A stretch of DNA of 64,000 nucleotides, taken from assembly GCA_027619975.1 (NCBI GenBank), contig JAQCGX010000005.1, positions 45,155 through 109,154 of the forward strand, read 5' to 3'. The translations under genes were made by a program, and so were the position numbers. The DNA is from Nitrospinota bacterium (lineage in GTDB: Bacteria; Nitrospinota; Nitrospinia; Nitrospinales; VA-1). A model generated the notes under the pieces. It was given only the letters and a program-made list of their open reading frames with translations, had not been told where the DNA came from and did not search any database. Positions 41,587 to 51,131 of this stretch are shown here, one piece after another. Position 1 is the stretch's first letter. Every line of letters starts with the position of its first letter.

Positions 41587-42759
41587 TTATTCTTGAACTG
41601 TTTCGGGAGGGATGACCTCTAGAATGACCAGAGTGTAGTCGTCGGAAAAGCCCTGTTTCCCCGTGAATTCCTGAATTTCCTCCTTGACCCTGATTCCGAG
41701 CTCGTTGGCATTCCGGGTTTTTCCTAATTGCTGGAGTGTATGAACCAGTCTTTGGGCTCCAAACATTTCTCCCACCTCGTTTTTAGCCTCGGTCAGCCCG
41801 TCCGTGTACAGGGTCAGTTTGCAATTGGGTTCCAGCTGGATTTTCCCTTCCTCCATGTCATTATTGGGCAGGATCATGAGCGGAATCCCCTTTTTGGTCC
41901 ATAATTCTAAAACCGATTCGGTATCGTAATTGATAAAAACAGGCGGTGGATGCCCCGCTGAGGCGTAGGTCATCACTTTTGAGGGCAGGTGAATCACCCC
42001 GTAAAAAGTGGTGATGAAGAATCCCGTCTCCAGGTTTTGCCGCAGGATCTTGTTGAGTTTCTGGAGTGTTGCCTTGGGCGAATGGGTCTGTGAGGCAAAG
42101 GAACTCAGCAAAACGCGCATCATCGCCATGATGACTGCCGCAGGAGTTCCATGCCCGGAAACATCCGATATCAGGACGCCAAGGTGATCCTGATCGATGG
42201 GAATAAAATCATAATAATCCCCGCCGGCTTTTGAAGAAGGCTGGTAATCGGTGAAAAAGCGCATTCCTTCAATATCCGGAGGCTCGTCACACAGAAGCCC
42301 TTTCTGGATATTGGCAATCATATCCCGCTCCTTTTCGACCGTGGCGTGGGCTGTTTCCAGTTTGCTGTATTGTTTTTTGGTGCGCAGGGCCGCTTGCACC
42401 CTGGCTTTCAATTCCTCCGGGACAAACGGCTTGGTGAGGAAGTCCTCGCCGCCGATGTGCAATCCCATCGTCAGGCTGTCGAGATCGGTATTGCTGGTCA
42501 GAAAAATTACAGGAACGAACGTGTCTTCCGTCATGGCCTTGAGACGGCGGCAGACCTCATAGCCGTTCATGTGGGGCATTTCAATGTCCAGGATAATCAG
42601 GTCGGGATTGATCTCCTTGTATTTTTCCAGTCCCTCCAGCCCGCTGGCCGCCAGAACCGTTTCGTAATCACCCTCCAGAACATTCCTTATGAAAGATGCC
42701 TGGGCCTTGGAATCGTCCACCACAAGGATGGTTGAAGAGTCGGTTTTTAAAAGCGTCAT
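41587..42759 (-). CDS. Response regulator with SpoIIE/RsbU-type PP2C phosphatase output
   Basis: Cytosolic signalling protein of 390 residues. The receiver domain (about 8-125) has the acidic pair in LVVDDSK, phospho-acceptor D58 in LIILDIEMPHMNGYEV, the T in FLTSNTD, and K in FLTKPFVPEEL. A short coiled-coil linker (about 130-160) leads to the PP2C-type domain (about 165-385), with SKAGGDYYDFIPID, LISDVSGHGTPAAVIMAMMR, LTLYTDGLTEA and FSDDYTLVILEV. Such proteins dephosphorylate anti-anti-sigma factors in partner-switching pathways; no sigma-factor partner genes are adjacent. It is preceded by a 125-base AT-rich spacer from comEC. Confidence 0.92.
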   Translation of the reverse strand: MTLLKTDSSTILVVDDSKAQASFIRNVLEGDYETVLAASGLEGLEKYKEINPDLIILDIEMPHMNGYEVCRRLKAMTEDTFVPVIFLTSNTDLDSLTMGLHIGGEDFLTKPFVPEELKARVQAALRTKKQYSKLETAHATVEKERDMIANIQKGLLCDEPPDIEGMRFFTDYQPSSKAGGDYYDFIPIDQDHLGVLISDVSGHGTPAAVIMAMMRVLLSSFASQTHSPKATLQKLNKILRQNLETGFFITTFYGVIHLPSKVMTYASAGHPPPVFINYDTESVLELWTKKGIPLMILPNNDMEEGKIQLEPNCKLTLYTDGLTEAKNEVGEMFGAQRLVHTLQQLGKTRNANELGIRVKEEIQEFTGKQGFSDDYTLVILEVIPPETVQE

Positions 42760-42884
42760 CCGTTATTGCCTGAATTTTTTTTAAAAAAGTTATAGCTGGT
42801 TACTCTTATTGTAAATCAAATTTAACTTATTGAATAATATAATTTTAAAAAATTACAAATGAAATGCCGATTTTGAAAGAAATA

Positions 42885-45479
42885 TCAGCCACTTTCAGGA
42901 TAATTGCGAATCCGGTGCTGATAACCATCCGTTGTAATGTGGATGGAGCCATTCAGGTCCGTTCTCCAGATTTTGGTTCCTGCGGCCTGATAGCGCTCAA
43001 CCACTTCGGGGTGGGGGTGGTGCATCCAGTTCAAGTAACCGCTGGAGAAAATAACCGCTTGCGGTTGGACCGCCTGAATAAATGCAGGTGAATTTGAAAA
43101 GCGACTGCCGTGATGCGGGCTTTTTAAATAGGTTGCTTTGAGGGGAAGGGAGCGTTGAATGAGATATTCTTCCGTAGATTCCCCGATGTCTCCGGTGAAC
43201 AGCATACTGAAATCCCGATAATCCAGCCTGAGGACCAGAGATAACTCGTTCCCCACCTTGTTTTTTGTTTTTTTAGCGGTTTGCCGGATGAATTGTGGGC
43301 TGGGGTGGAGGGAGACGATTCGGACCTCACCAAGGGTCAATGGGACCCCAGGTTGTAACTCAACCCGGACCGCATTTCTTGCCAGTGTCTTTTGCCCCAG
43401 GTTTTCGATGCGGGAGTCACCGAGGCCGGGAAACCCATCCAAAAAATGGCCGATGGAAAAAAGATCGACCAGAGATTCCAGTCCGCTGATGTGGTCCTGG
43501 TCGGAATGAGTGGCGGCCAGGTAATCGATATGGCCGATTCCCTGGTTCCATAAGAAAGGCGCGACCACCATTTTTCCAACGTCCAGAGAGCTTTTAAAGA
43601 ATCCGCCACCGTCCAGGATCATGGTTTCCCGATTTGGAAATTCAATGAAGATCGACTCTCCTTGTCCGACATCGAGAATAGATATCTGCAAATTTTCTGA
43701 AGCCCAGTTGGGAAAACGCGGCCAGATCAGCCACACGATCGCTGCCAGAGATGCAACACACAGGCTGGCCTTTCCGAGAACCTCCCGCCTGAATTTTTGC
43801 GGAGGCGAGGATTGTTTGGCAGGGTCGGGTTTTTTTATCAGGAGCCAGATGCCTCCCGCTAAAACTAAAAAATATAAAAGAATCCAAAATCGCGGCGGGG
43901 TGGGAACATACACCGATGCGTAGGGAAAAGAAGCAAAAAACTGCGGAATAACCAGAAAACATTTGAGCAATAAATGCAGGGGAAAGGATAAAACCCACCC
44001 CAGCGCCGGGAGGATGCTCCCCAGACTGATCGCGAACAACGCCAGGGGAATGAGAACAGAGGCCAGCGGAATCATGATGAGGTTGAGAAAAATTCCAATC
44101 AGGCTCACCTGGTTAAAATGAAAAATAAGGAAGGGTAAAGTACAAAGATAAACGGCAAAGGAGATGAGTGCGCTGGCGGCAAAATATTGCTTGAGGAACT
44201 GAAAGGATTTTTGCGAACGACTGAGATCATTCTGTTCTTCAAATGAGATACTCCAGAGAAACCTTCGAAACCAGGGCTGTTCGCCCATTCGGTCTATGGA
44301 GTCACCCGAAGGTTGGGTTAAATGATGCACCACAAAAAGGATGCCGATCATAGCCGCAAACGATAGCTGAAAGCTGACATCGAGGACGGCTCCGGGGTTC
44401 CAGATGAGGATCAAAAATGCGGCGATGACCAGCGCGTTGAATAAATTCCGCTCCCGGTCGGTGAGGATGGCTAATAAAAATACCAATACCAGAAACCCGG
44501 CACGCAGGGCGGTGATTTTTGGCCCCACCAACAGCAGATAAAACAGAACCGGAAAGAGACACATAAAGGCGGCGATTTTCCGGGCCGCTCCCGATTGCGC
44601 CCATTCGGGATGATATTTTAGCAGGCTATAAAACGCCAGCGGCCAGAAAACTATAAAAGCCGCCCAGGCGACGAAACCCACATGCAGTCCCGAAACCGCC
44701 ATCAGGTGACTCAATCCGGTGGCGATGTACGCTTCCTTGACGGCATCCGAAAGAGAATTTTTTTGCCCCAGAAGCATGGCCTTTAAGAGGGCGGCTTCTT
44801 CTCCTGAAAAATAGGTTTCCAGTGTCTTCAGCAAATGCCCGCGAAGATTCACTTGCAGGGCTTTAAGAAAGGGCAAAGGCGAGGCGCCCAATTTTTTCAG
44901 AGAGCTTTTTTTTGAAAGCGAACCGATCACCGAGATTCCTTTAACCTTTAAATAACCGCGGTAGTCGAACGCGCCGGGGTTCCTGAAATTTATCGGATGT
45001 TTCAGGCGGACCTGATTGAACTGAACGATGTCCCCCGCTTGAAACGATTGCCGGATGAGATCTGGATGATAGTGGGTCAATCGCACCTGTCCCGTGACAT
45101 CTATTTGATTTCCACCCGACTGGATATGCTTCCCCTCCACATGAAAAAATACCTTTCCGTCCACAGGTTCGGGAGCGTCGATCAAAGTTCCGATCAGCGT
45201 TGTGCGCCGGGATTCGTCGATGTGCTTGAGAATATGATTAGAGGGTTGAGAACCATCCGATAAAGCCGGGGAAAAATAGCCGAATGGGATAAACAATATC
45301 AGGAGCGTCCATCGCCAAAGAAATTGTTTTTTTAATCTTGCGAAAACGACAAAACCCGAACCTGCCACCAATGCAGGAAAAAGATAGGGAAAGAAAAAAT
45401 GCACTGCTGGCGGGAGGGCGGCTAACAGTCCACCGAGATAAGAAAGGAAATAGGGGAGTAGGGGACCCATTGGATTCAA
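42885..45479 (-). CDS. comEC: ComEC/Rec2 family DNA-uptake channel protein
   Basis: An 864-residue inner-membrane protein associated with natural transformation. An N-terminal DUF4131-type OB region (about 100-180) leads into the Competence domain of many helices (about 225-560), with LLKAMLLGQKNSLSDAVKEA and TGLSHLMAVSGLHVGFVAWA. A C-terminal metallo-beta-lactamase domain (about 600-864) follows, with AATHSDQDHISGLESLVDLF and SPHHGSRFSNSPAF. Full length, with the MBL metal motif (T-H-S-D-Q-D-H) intact. Other competence genes are not in the window, so transformability is not shown. rnr starts upstream on the same strand and ends 50 bases before. Confidence 0.93.
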   Translation of the reverse strand: MNPMGPLLPYFLSYLGGLLAALPPAVHFFFPYLFPALVAGSGFVVFARLKKQFLWRWTLLILFIPFGYFSPALSDGSQPSNHILKHIDESRRTTLIGTLIDAPEPVDGKVFFHVEGKHIQSGGNQIDVTGQVRLTHYHPDLIRQSFQAGDIVQFNQVRLKHPINFRNPGAFDYRGYLKVKGISVIGSLSKKSSLKKLGASPLPFLKALQVNLRGHLLKTLETYFSGEEAALLKAMLLGQKNSLSDAVKEAYIATGLSHLMAVSGLHVGFVAWAAFIVFWPLAFYSLLKYHPEWAQSGAARKIAAFMCLFPVLFYLLLVGPKITALRAGFLVLVFLLAILTDRERNLFNALVIAAFLILIWNPGAVLDVSFQLSFAAMIGILFVVHHLTQPSGDSIDRMGEQPWFRRFLWSISFEEQNDLSRSQKSFQFLKQYFAASALISFAVYLCTLPFLIFHFNQVSLIGIFLNLIMIPLASVLIPLALFAISLGSILPALGWVLSFPLHLLLKCFLVIPQFFASFPYASVYVPTPPRFWILLYFLVLAGGIWLLIKKPDPAKQSSPPQKFRREVLGKASLCVASLAAIVWLIWPRFPNWASENLQISILDVGQGESIFIEFPNRETMILDGGGFFKSSLDVGKMVVAPFLWNQGIGHIDYLAATHSDQDHISGLESLVDLFSIGHFLDGFPGLGDSRIENLGQKTLARNAVRVELQPGVPLTLGEVRIVSLHPSPQFIRQTAKKTKNKVGNELSLVLRLDYRDFSMLFTGDIGESTEEYLIQRSLPLKATYLKSPHHGSRFSNSPAFIQAVQPQAVIFSSGYLNWMHHPHPEVVERYQAAGTKIWRTDLNGSIHITTDGYQHRIRNYPESG

Positions 45480-45528
45480 TTTATCCCGCTTTCAAGATGG
45501 TCGGCAGAGCGTTAGATGAACTCCAATT

Positions 45529-47649
45529 TCACTTCGGATGCAGGGTCAGATCGATCTGACGTTTTGGAATGTCAACGCTGGCGACCCGGATCTTTACCGT
45601 GTCACCTATTTTAAAGGTGCGGTGGCGGCGTTGGCCCTGCCATTTGTGTTCCGTTTCTATGAAGATGTAATAGTCATCCGCGATGCTGGAAATTTTTACC
45701 AGACCCTCAACGAAAACTTCCTGCAATTCCACGAAGAAACCAAATGCTGTGACGCTGGTGATGAGCCCTGAATAAATTTTTCCGATTTTGTCGGCCATGA
45801 ATTGCGCCCGCCTGAGATCGTTGACCTCGCGTTCGATGGACATGGCATTTTGTTCCCGCGCGGACGATTGTTCGGTGCATTCGACGATTCTGGGATGCAG
45901 GCGTTTGTGTTCCCTTTGTGAGCATTTTCTTTTATCTAAAAAGCTTTTGACCAGACGATGCGTGATCAGGTCCGGGTAGCGCCTGATGGGAGATGTGAAA
46001 TGCGTGTAATGTTTGAACCCCAAACAGTAATGTCCAGGGTCTTTTTCGGAGTACACCGCTTTTTTCATGGTTCTGATCAGGAGGGTGTTGATCGTTCGTT
46101 CTTCCCGGTGACCCTTGACCTGTTTCAGCAAATTCTGCAGATCCATCGATGGTACATTGTGGGTGGTTTTCAACTTGATGCCAAAGGAAAGTAAGAACTC
46201 GTTGAACTTAGCGATTTTATCGTCATCGGGTCGTTCATGAATGCGGTGGATGGAAGGGACGTTTTTATCGGATAAAAATTTGGCCACCACCTGGTTGGCG
46301 GACAGCATGAACTCCTCGATGAGTTCGTGAGCGATGTTGTGCTCGGCCATCACGATCTTTTCAATTTTGCCCTTGTCGTTCATTTGCACTTCCGGTTCGG
46401 GAAGGTTGAAATCCACGCTTCCTTGCAGGAACCGCTTTTTTCTTAGAATCTGGCTGAGCTCGTGCATGATTTTAAGAGTGGGCAAAGCCTTTGCATAGCG
46501 GTTCTCAGGGTCGCCTTTTTCCAGCAGACCGGCCACCTCGGTGTAAGTGAAGCGGACTTTACTTTCAATGATCGAATTAAAGATCTTGCTTCCGACCACA
46601 TTGCCCCCGGCGTCGAAATCGATGAGCGCACTCAAGGTCAGACGTTTTTCATTGGGCTTCAAACTGCAAATTTCATTGGACAGTTGAAACGGCAGCATGG
46701 GAACGACGCTGTCCGGGTAATAGATGCTGGTTCCTCTAAGAAACGCTTCTTTATCCAGGGGGGAACCCTCCTGCACGAAATGACTCACATCGGCGATGTG
46801 CACTCCCAGGCGATAGCCGGTTCCCATCTTTTCAATGGACACGGCATCGTCAAAGTCTTTGGCCTTTTCCCCGTCGATTGTGAAAATCAGGCAATCAGAA
46901 AGATCGGTCCGTTCTTCCGTTTGTTCTTCGATCCTGGCCGGGTTTGCGATCCTTTCCGCCGCCGCCAGCACTTTTGGCGGGAACTCCGGGGTGATTCCAA
47001 ATTTCCTTAAAATGGCTTTGACTTCGACTTCCGGGTCGTCTGAAAACCCCAGCACTTCGGTGATGCGGCCCACCGGCGGCTGATGCTTCAAAGGATAGGT
47101 TTCAAGAGTCACCGAAACCATGTGTCCGGTTTTGGAGCCCTTGGAGTTTTTCGCAGAAATAAAAACATCGTGAAGATATTTTGCGTCCATGGGAATGACC
47201 CAGCCATCGCGGCCAAACTGTTCGTAGGTTCCAACCAGCTCCGTGGTGTTGCGCTTTAAAATGCGGATCACCCGGCCCTCCGGGCGGTCGCTGTCCCGGC
47301 CCGGCTCCATGCGCACCGTCACCAGATCGCCGTGCATGGCGTCGCCCATATGGCCACGGCTGATGTAGATATCCTTCTCACCACTGCCTTTCTCCTGAGC
47401 GACGAAACCGAAGCCCCTGGCATTGGTGGTGAGAACTCCCGATATGAGATTCATTTCGTCCGGCAGGCCATAGCGACCGCCGCGAACTATTATCAACCGT
47501 CCGTCCGCCGCCATCTCCTTGAGCCGACTGCGAAGCTCCCGGCGTTGACCATCGGGGATTGAAAATTGTTTCATCAGCTCCGAGACCTTCATGGGCCGGT
47601 TGGCTTTGTTGCGGAGCAGCTTGAGGATGGTTTCTTCGGTGAGTTTCAT
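45529..47649 (-). CDS. rnr: Ribonuclease R
   Basis: Processive 3'-5' exoribonuclease of the RNB family, degrading structured RNA. The 706 residues begin MKLTEETILKLLRNK with an N-terminal helix-turn-helix domain, then cold-shock OB domains. The catalytic RNB domain follows, with DCLIFTIDGEKAKDFDDAVS near 265 and PMLPFQLSNEICSLKPNEKR, then YTHFTSPIRRYPDLITHRLV. A C-terminal S1 domain (GKIYSGLITSVTAFGFFVEL) ends the protein. ATG 47649 is chosen because homology starts there; the frame runs on to 47727. The first 25 bases of the gene and about 40 bases of its leader recur at 48484-48550, beyond the NERD gene. Confidence 0.96.
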   Translation of the reverse strand: MKLTEETILKLLRNKANRPMKVSELMKQFSIPDGQRRELRSRLKEMAADGRLIIVRGGRYGLPDEMNLISGVLTTNARGFGFVAQEKGSGEKDIYISRGHMGDAMHGDLVTVRMEPGRDSDRPEGRVIRILKRNTTELVGTYEQFGRDGWVIPMDAKYLHDVFISAKNSKGSKTGHMVSVTLETYPLKHQPPVGRITEVLGFSDDPEVEVKAILRKFGITPEFPPKVLAAAERIANPARIEEQTEERTDLSDCLIFTIDGEKAKDFDDAVSIEKMGTGYRLGVHIADVSHFVQEGSPLDKEAFLRGTSIYYPDSVVPMLPFQLSNEICSLKPNEKRLTLSALIDFDAGGNVVGSKIFNSIIESKVRFTYTEVAGLLEKGDPENRYAKALPTLKIMHELSQILRKKRFLQGSVDFNLPEPEVQMNDKGKIEKIVMAEHNIAHELIEEFMLSANQVVAKFLSDKNVPSIHRIHERPDDDKIAKFNEFLLSFGIKLKTTHNVPSMDLQNLLKQVKGHREERTINTLLIRTMKKAVYSEKDPGHYCLGFKHYTHFTSPIRRYPDLITHRLVKSFLDKRKCSQREHKRLHPRIVECTEQSSAREQNAMSIEREVNDLRRAQFMADKIGKIYSGLITSVTAFGFFVELQEVFVEGLVKISSIADDYYIFIETEHKWQGQRRHRTFKIGDTVKIRVASVDIPKRQIDLTLHPK

Positions 47650-47690
47650 AATGAGAGAGTTGTGAGTAGAACTCGGTTGTATATTACCTG
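47624..47690. repeat. rnr 5'-end direct repeat, copy 1 (at the intact gene)
   Basis: This segment spans the rnr start codon and leader. A 24-base core (47631-47654) is identical to 48491-48514 and the flanks are similar for about 65 bases in total. The NERD gene lies between the copies. Confidence 0.8.
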
Positions 47691-47740
47691 CGCAAGTCGA
47701 GAAAAGCGTTTGCAGATATAGACTCATTGAAGTGGAAGAG

Positions 47741-48403
47741 TCATAGTTTCTTGCTTACAATATTTTTTACGTGCGTTACGTGTTCTCTGTGGGTTTTAAA
47801 TGATGGAGTTAGCCTGCCTATCTTGATCTTACTAATAATTTCTTCAACCTCTACCTGAGACAGAACACACGTTTTTTTTGATTTGATATATCTTATGTAG
47901 CCTCTAGTGTGCCTGACATTTTCCGGCATTTCAGTTTTAAACGTACTATCACCAACAAATACAATCAAGGAATGCACTTGCCCCTCTTTCAACCCAAGCA
48001 GGGATTCTAAGGTTTTTACATGCTTATAATTTTGATGTAGTGGGTTTTGAAACTTATTTGAATGTTTGTATATTTTTTGAGTCCATGTCCTTTGATTTGG
48101 ATTGCCAAAAATCCATCCTTTCATATTCTTTGTTTCAATTACAAAGATGCCATAGACTGAAACTATGATGTGATCTATTTGAGTGGTCCCATCTTTTGTT
48201 AGCAAAGTGACATTCTTTATAAGATGGTATGCCTTTTTATCAAGCAGCAACTTTGCTAAAAAATTTACAATAAACTCACCAAACACTCCCTTAAACCAGG
48301 AGGATTTCAGTATAGCTAACAAAATAGCGATAGGTATCAAATACCAAAACACGCTTGCGAACTGGTTTATGATAGGTGAATAGTCCATTTTATGGTCCAA
48401 CAT
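47741..48403 (-). CDS. NERD-domain nuclease-related protein
   Basis: A 220-residue protein with one N-terminal membrane helix (FWYLIPIAILLAILKSS, about 18-35), followed by a NERD domain at about 42-165. The nuclease-like core is visible: GEFIVNFLAKLLLDKKAYHL, TQIDHIIVSVYGIFVIETKN and MKGWIFGNPNQRTWTQ. The Asp-x-x-x...Glu-x-Lys arrangement resembles restriction-type nucleases. The C-terminal 55 residues are basic. It is markedly more AT-rich than rnr and pheT around it and lies between two copies of the rnr 5' end, so it is probably an acquired insertion. Target and role are unknown. Confidence 0.85.
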   Translation of the reverse strand: MLDHKMDYSPIINQFASVFWYLIPIAILLAILKSSWFKGVFGEFIVNFLAKLLLDKKAYHLIKNVTLLTKDGTTQIDHIIVSVYGIFVIETKNMKGWIFGNPNQRTWTQKIYKHSNKFQNPLHQNYKHVKTLESLLGLKEGQVHSLIVFVGDSTFKTEMPENVRHTRGYIRYIKSKKTCVLSQVEVEEIISKIKIGRLTPSFKTHREHVTHVKNIVSKKL

Positions 48404-48550
48404 TTTTCATCATAATGATTTGCTCAACGAGTGCGGAAATAGGCAGGCTCTGATTGACGCCCGTGTTGGGTTTTTTATAGGTAAGAATGTTTTCTTCGGT
48501 GAGTTTCATAATGATGCGCGGCGTGAATAGAGTCCGGTTATATCTGAAAA
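48390..48550 (-). pseudogene. Relic second copy of the rnr 5' end
   Basis: On the minus strand the ATG at 48509 opens MKLTEENIL, matching the RNase R N-terminus MKLTEETIL. It diverges after nine codons and stops at 48390 after 39 residues. The upstream leader 48510-48550 also resembles the rnr leader. The core 48491-48514 is identical to 47631-47654. It overlaps the NERD start by a few codons, so it may supply that gene's transcription signals. Confidence 0.65.
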
Positions 48551-48628
48551 GCCCCATCGGTTCAATAGATAACCTTTTGACACATTGGGCGGATGGTTCC
48601 TGCCCTTTGATTTTTACGATCCTCTGCT

Positions 48629-48657
48629 TTGCTTTTTAACCCGCCTTCTCTTATAAT
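48629..48657 (+). promoter_or_regulatory. Promoter for pheT
   Basis: TTGCTT (48629-48634), a 17-base spacer and a perfect TATAAT (48652-48657) lie 38 bases before the pheT start. Confidence 0.65.
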
Positions 48658-48695
48658 CCCGATTTTGTGAATATTGTAATGATTAAGGAAACAAT

Positions 48696-50789
48696 ATGCT
48701 GATCCAGTTGGACTGGTTGAAAGAATATGTGGAATTCGATGTCCCCACCGAAGAGCTGGCGGAGATTTTATCCATGGGCGGCCTGGAGATAGAGGCCCTG
48801 GACTGGGTCGCGTTGCCCGATGGAACCAAGACGCAAGTCATGGAAGTCAACGTGACGCCCAATCGCGGCTACTGCCTGAGCTATCGAGGGATGGCAAGGG
48901 AAGTGGCGGCCTTGTTGGGGAAAACCTGCCAATGGGATGACCCTGAGCAGGAACTGGAGCAGTCCTGGGGGCCAAACCCGGTAGAACAAAAGCTTTCTGT
49001 AGAGAACCGGGAAGAAACCCTGTGCCCACGCTATATGGCTATGGTGATCGAAAATGTGACTCCCGGACCTTCCCCGAAATGGCTCGTCGATCGTCTGTTG
49101 TCCATGGGGCTCCGTTCCATCAACAACATCGTCGATGTCACCAATTACGTCATGTTTGAAACCGGTCAACCCCTGCATGCATTTGACCGTGATTTGTTGG
49201 CGGGGTTTCAGGTCGTCATCCGCCGCGCTCACAAAAATGAAGCCTTTATCAGTCTGGATAAAAGTAATCTGGTTCTGGGGGAGGATGCGCTGGTGATCGC
49301 CGATGCGGAAAAACCGGTGGCCCTGGCCGGAATTATGGGGGGAGCCAACAGTGAAGTTTCAGGTTCGACCCGTACCGTGGTTCTCGAGAGTGCCTATTTC
49401 GATCCGGTCATCGTCCGCAAAGGGTCGAAAGAGTATGGAATCCGTACCGATTCGTCTTTCCGTTTTGAACGAACCGTGGATATCGCGGCGGTAAGGGCTG
49501 CTCAGAGCCGGGCGGCTTTACTGATTCGTCAGCTGGCTGGAGGGGAAATTTGCCGTGGGCGCATCGATCTTTATCCCCATCCGAAACCGTTGCCGTCCAT
49601 TGACCTCAGAGTTTCCAGAGTCAACCAGATTCTGGGATTGAATTTGAGCGGTCAAGTCATCGGCGAGTATCTGGAGAGGCTTGGGATATCATCCGAACCT
49701 GCTCAAACTGGAGAGACGCTGATCCTGAAAATTCCTGAATCTCGTCCCACGCTGGAACGTGAGATCGATGTCATTGAAGAGATCGCCCGGTTGCACGGTT
49801 TCGAAAACGTTGAAGTGGCGCACCCTCAGGCTGAGATCATCCCGGTCAAAGTTTCCAGAAGGAGGCAGGCCGTCCAAACCGTTAAAACAACTCTTTGTCA
49901 TCTCGGTTATGCGGAGGCCATCAATTACAGTTTCATTGATTCCAAAAATGCGGATTCATTCCGGTCGGCATTTGGAACGCCTCAAGCGGAATCCATCAAC
50001 CTGCGCAATCCATTGAGCAATGAATGGGCCACCATGCGCACCAGTCTGATTCCCGGTCTTCTGAGCACGGCCGCCAGAAATCTGAGCAAGGGGCAGAAAC
50101 CGGTCAAGATTTTTGAGCTGGGCGATATTTATTTTAAGGGAGCCAGCGAGAAGCCGGCAGTTGAAAAAACCTGTTTTTCCGCATTGGTCGTTGGGGCCTA
50201 CGAGCCCGATGTGTGGAAGGCGCAGACGAAAAGCTATGATTTTTTCGACTTGAAAGGATCGCTGGAAACGGTGTTGAGTCAGTTGAAGTTGTCAGTGGAG
50301 TTTTATTCCTCTCCAAGTCTTTTTCTCACCCCAGGTAAAAGCGTGGATTGCTTTATCGCGGGCAGGAAAATAGGATATTTCGGAGAAGTGTCTTCCAATC
50401 TGATCCGCCAATGGGATATTGGACGGCCAGCCTATGTTTTTGAAATCGATTTTGGGCAGGTGGTCGAAGCCCTTCCCGACCGGCCCCGGTTTGTACCGAT
50501 TCCCAAGTTTCCTGAGACGTATCGGGATATTTCCCTGATTGTGGACGAAGGGCTTCCATCCAAAGAAATTCATGACCTTATTGTAAAAACCAGTGCACCC
50601 TTGATTCGCCGGGTGGATCTTTATGATTATTTTGAAGGTAAAAAAATCGAACAGGGCAAAAAAAGCCTGACGTTTTCCCTGGCGTTCCAGTCGACGGAAA
50701 AAACCTTGACCGATGAAGAGGTCAACCCCGTTTTTGAAAAGATCGTCCAGACCCTTTCCGAAAAGCTGGGCGCCAAACTGCGCGAGTAG
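48696..50789 (+). CDS. pheT: Phenylalanyl-tRNA synthetase beta subunit lacking the tRNA-binding OB domain
   Basis: Beta subunit of the alpha2-beta2 PheRS, with editing and tRNA-recognition roles. The 697 residues are about 100 shorter than the usual 790-800. The N-terminal helix (MLIQLDWLKEYVEFDVPTEE) runs straight from GGLEIEAL through about 14 residues to VMEVNVTPNRGYCLS. That junction normally holds the roughly 110-residue EMAP/OB tRNA-binding domain, so the domain is absent. The B3/B4 editing, B5 and catalytic-like domains are present (INNIVDVTNYVMFETGQPLH near 145). The C-terminal FDX-ACB anticodon domain (from about 604, FPETYRDISLIVDEGLPSKE) is also present. pheS is not adjacent. Confidence 0.94.
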   Translation: MLIQLDWLKEYVEFDVPTEELAEILSMGGLEIEALDWVALPDGTKTQVMEVNVTPNRGYCLSYRGMAREVAALLGKTCQWDDPEQELEQSWGPNPVEQKLSVENREETLCPRYMAMVIENVTPGPSPKWLVDRLLSMGLRSINNIVDVTNYVMFETGQPLHAFDRDLLAGFQVVIRRAHKNEAFISLDKSNLVLGEDALVIADAEKPVALAGIMGGANSEVSGSTRTVVLESAYFDPVIVRKGSKEYGIRTDSSFRFERTVDIAAVRAAQSRAALLIRQLAGGEICRGRIDLYPHPKPLPSIDLRVSRVNQILGLNLSGQVIGEYLERLGISSEPAQTGETLILKIPESRPTLEREIDVIEEIARLHGFENVEVAHPQAEIIPVKVSRRRQAVQTVKTTLCHLGYAEAINYSFIDSKNADSFRSAFGTPQAESINLRNPLSNEWATMRTSLIPGLLSTAARNLSKGQKPVKIFELGDIYFKGASEKPAVEKTCFSALVVGAYEPDVWKAQTKSYDFFDLKGSLETVLSQLKLSVEFYSSPSLFLTPGKSVDCFIAGRKIGYFGEVSSNLIRQWDIGRPAYVFEIDFGQVVEALPDRPRFVPIPKFPETYRDISLIVDEGLPSKEIHDLIVKTSAPLIRRVDLYDYFEGKKIEQGKKSLTFSLAFQSTEKTLTDEEVNPVFEKIVQTLSEKLGAKLRE

Positions 50790-50846
50790 TTCGTTTGCCC
50801 GAAGGTGACGATTGACACTCCAAATTGCCAGTGATAGGATTCGCTT

Positions 50847-51125
50847 ATGAACCCCGAAAAGCTTGAAAAACTGTCCCGCCTGGTGACATCTTTAATTGAG
50901 GAGTCGAGCAATTTAAAGGATGAAGTCCGATGTCTGGGAGAAATGATCCAGGAGTTGGAGCAGGAAAAGAAGGTGGTTCAGGAGCAGAATCAAAGTGTTA
51001 TTTCCGATTTGGGGAAATTGAATGCATTGGAAAGTAGCAACCGGAAAATGGAAGAGGACCATTCGATGATCCGATCCAAAGTGCAAACTATTTTGCAAAA
51101 CCTTGAGAAAATGGATTTTGTCTGA
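50847..51125 (+). CDS. ZapB-like coiled-coil protein
   Basis: A 92-residue, fully helical coiled coil (KLEKLSRLVTSLIEESSNLK; GEMIQELEQEKKVVQEQNQS) located six bases before zapA. Size, heptad pattern and position suggest a ZapB-type or related ZapA partner that helps organise the FtsZ ring, which is inference because coiled coils have low sequence specificity. ATG 50847 follows the pheT stop by 57 bases. Confidence 0.65.
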   Translation: MNPEKLEKLSRLVTSLIEESSNLKDEVRCLGEMIQELEQEKKVVQEQNQSVISDLGKLNALESSNRKMEEDHSMIRSKVQTILQNLEKMDFV

Positions 51126-51131
51126 TACGTC

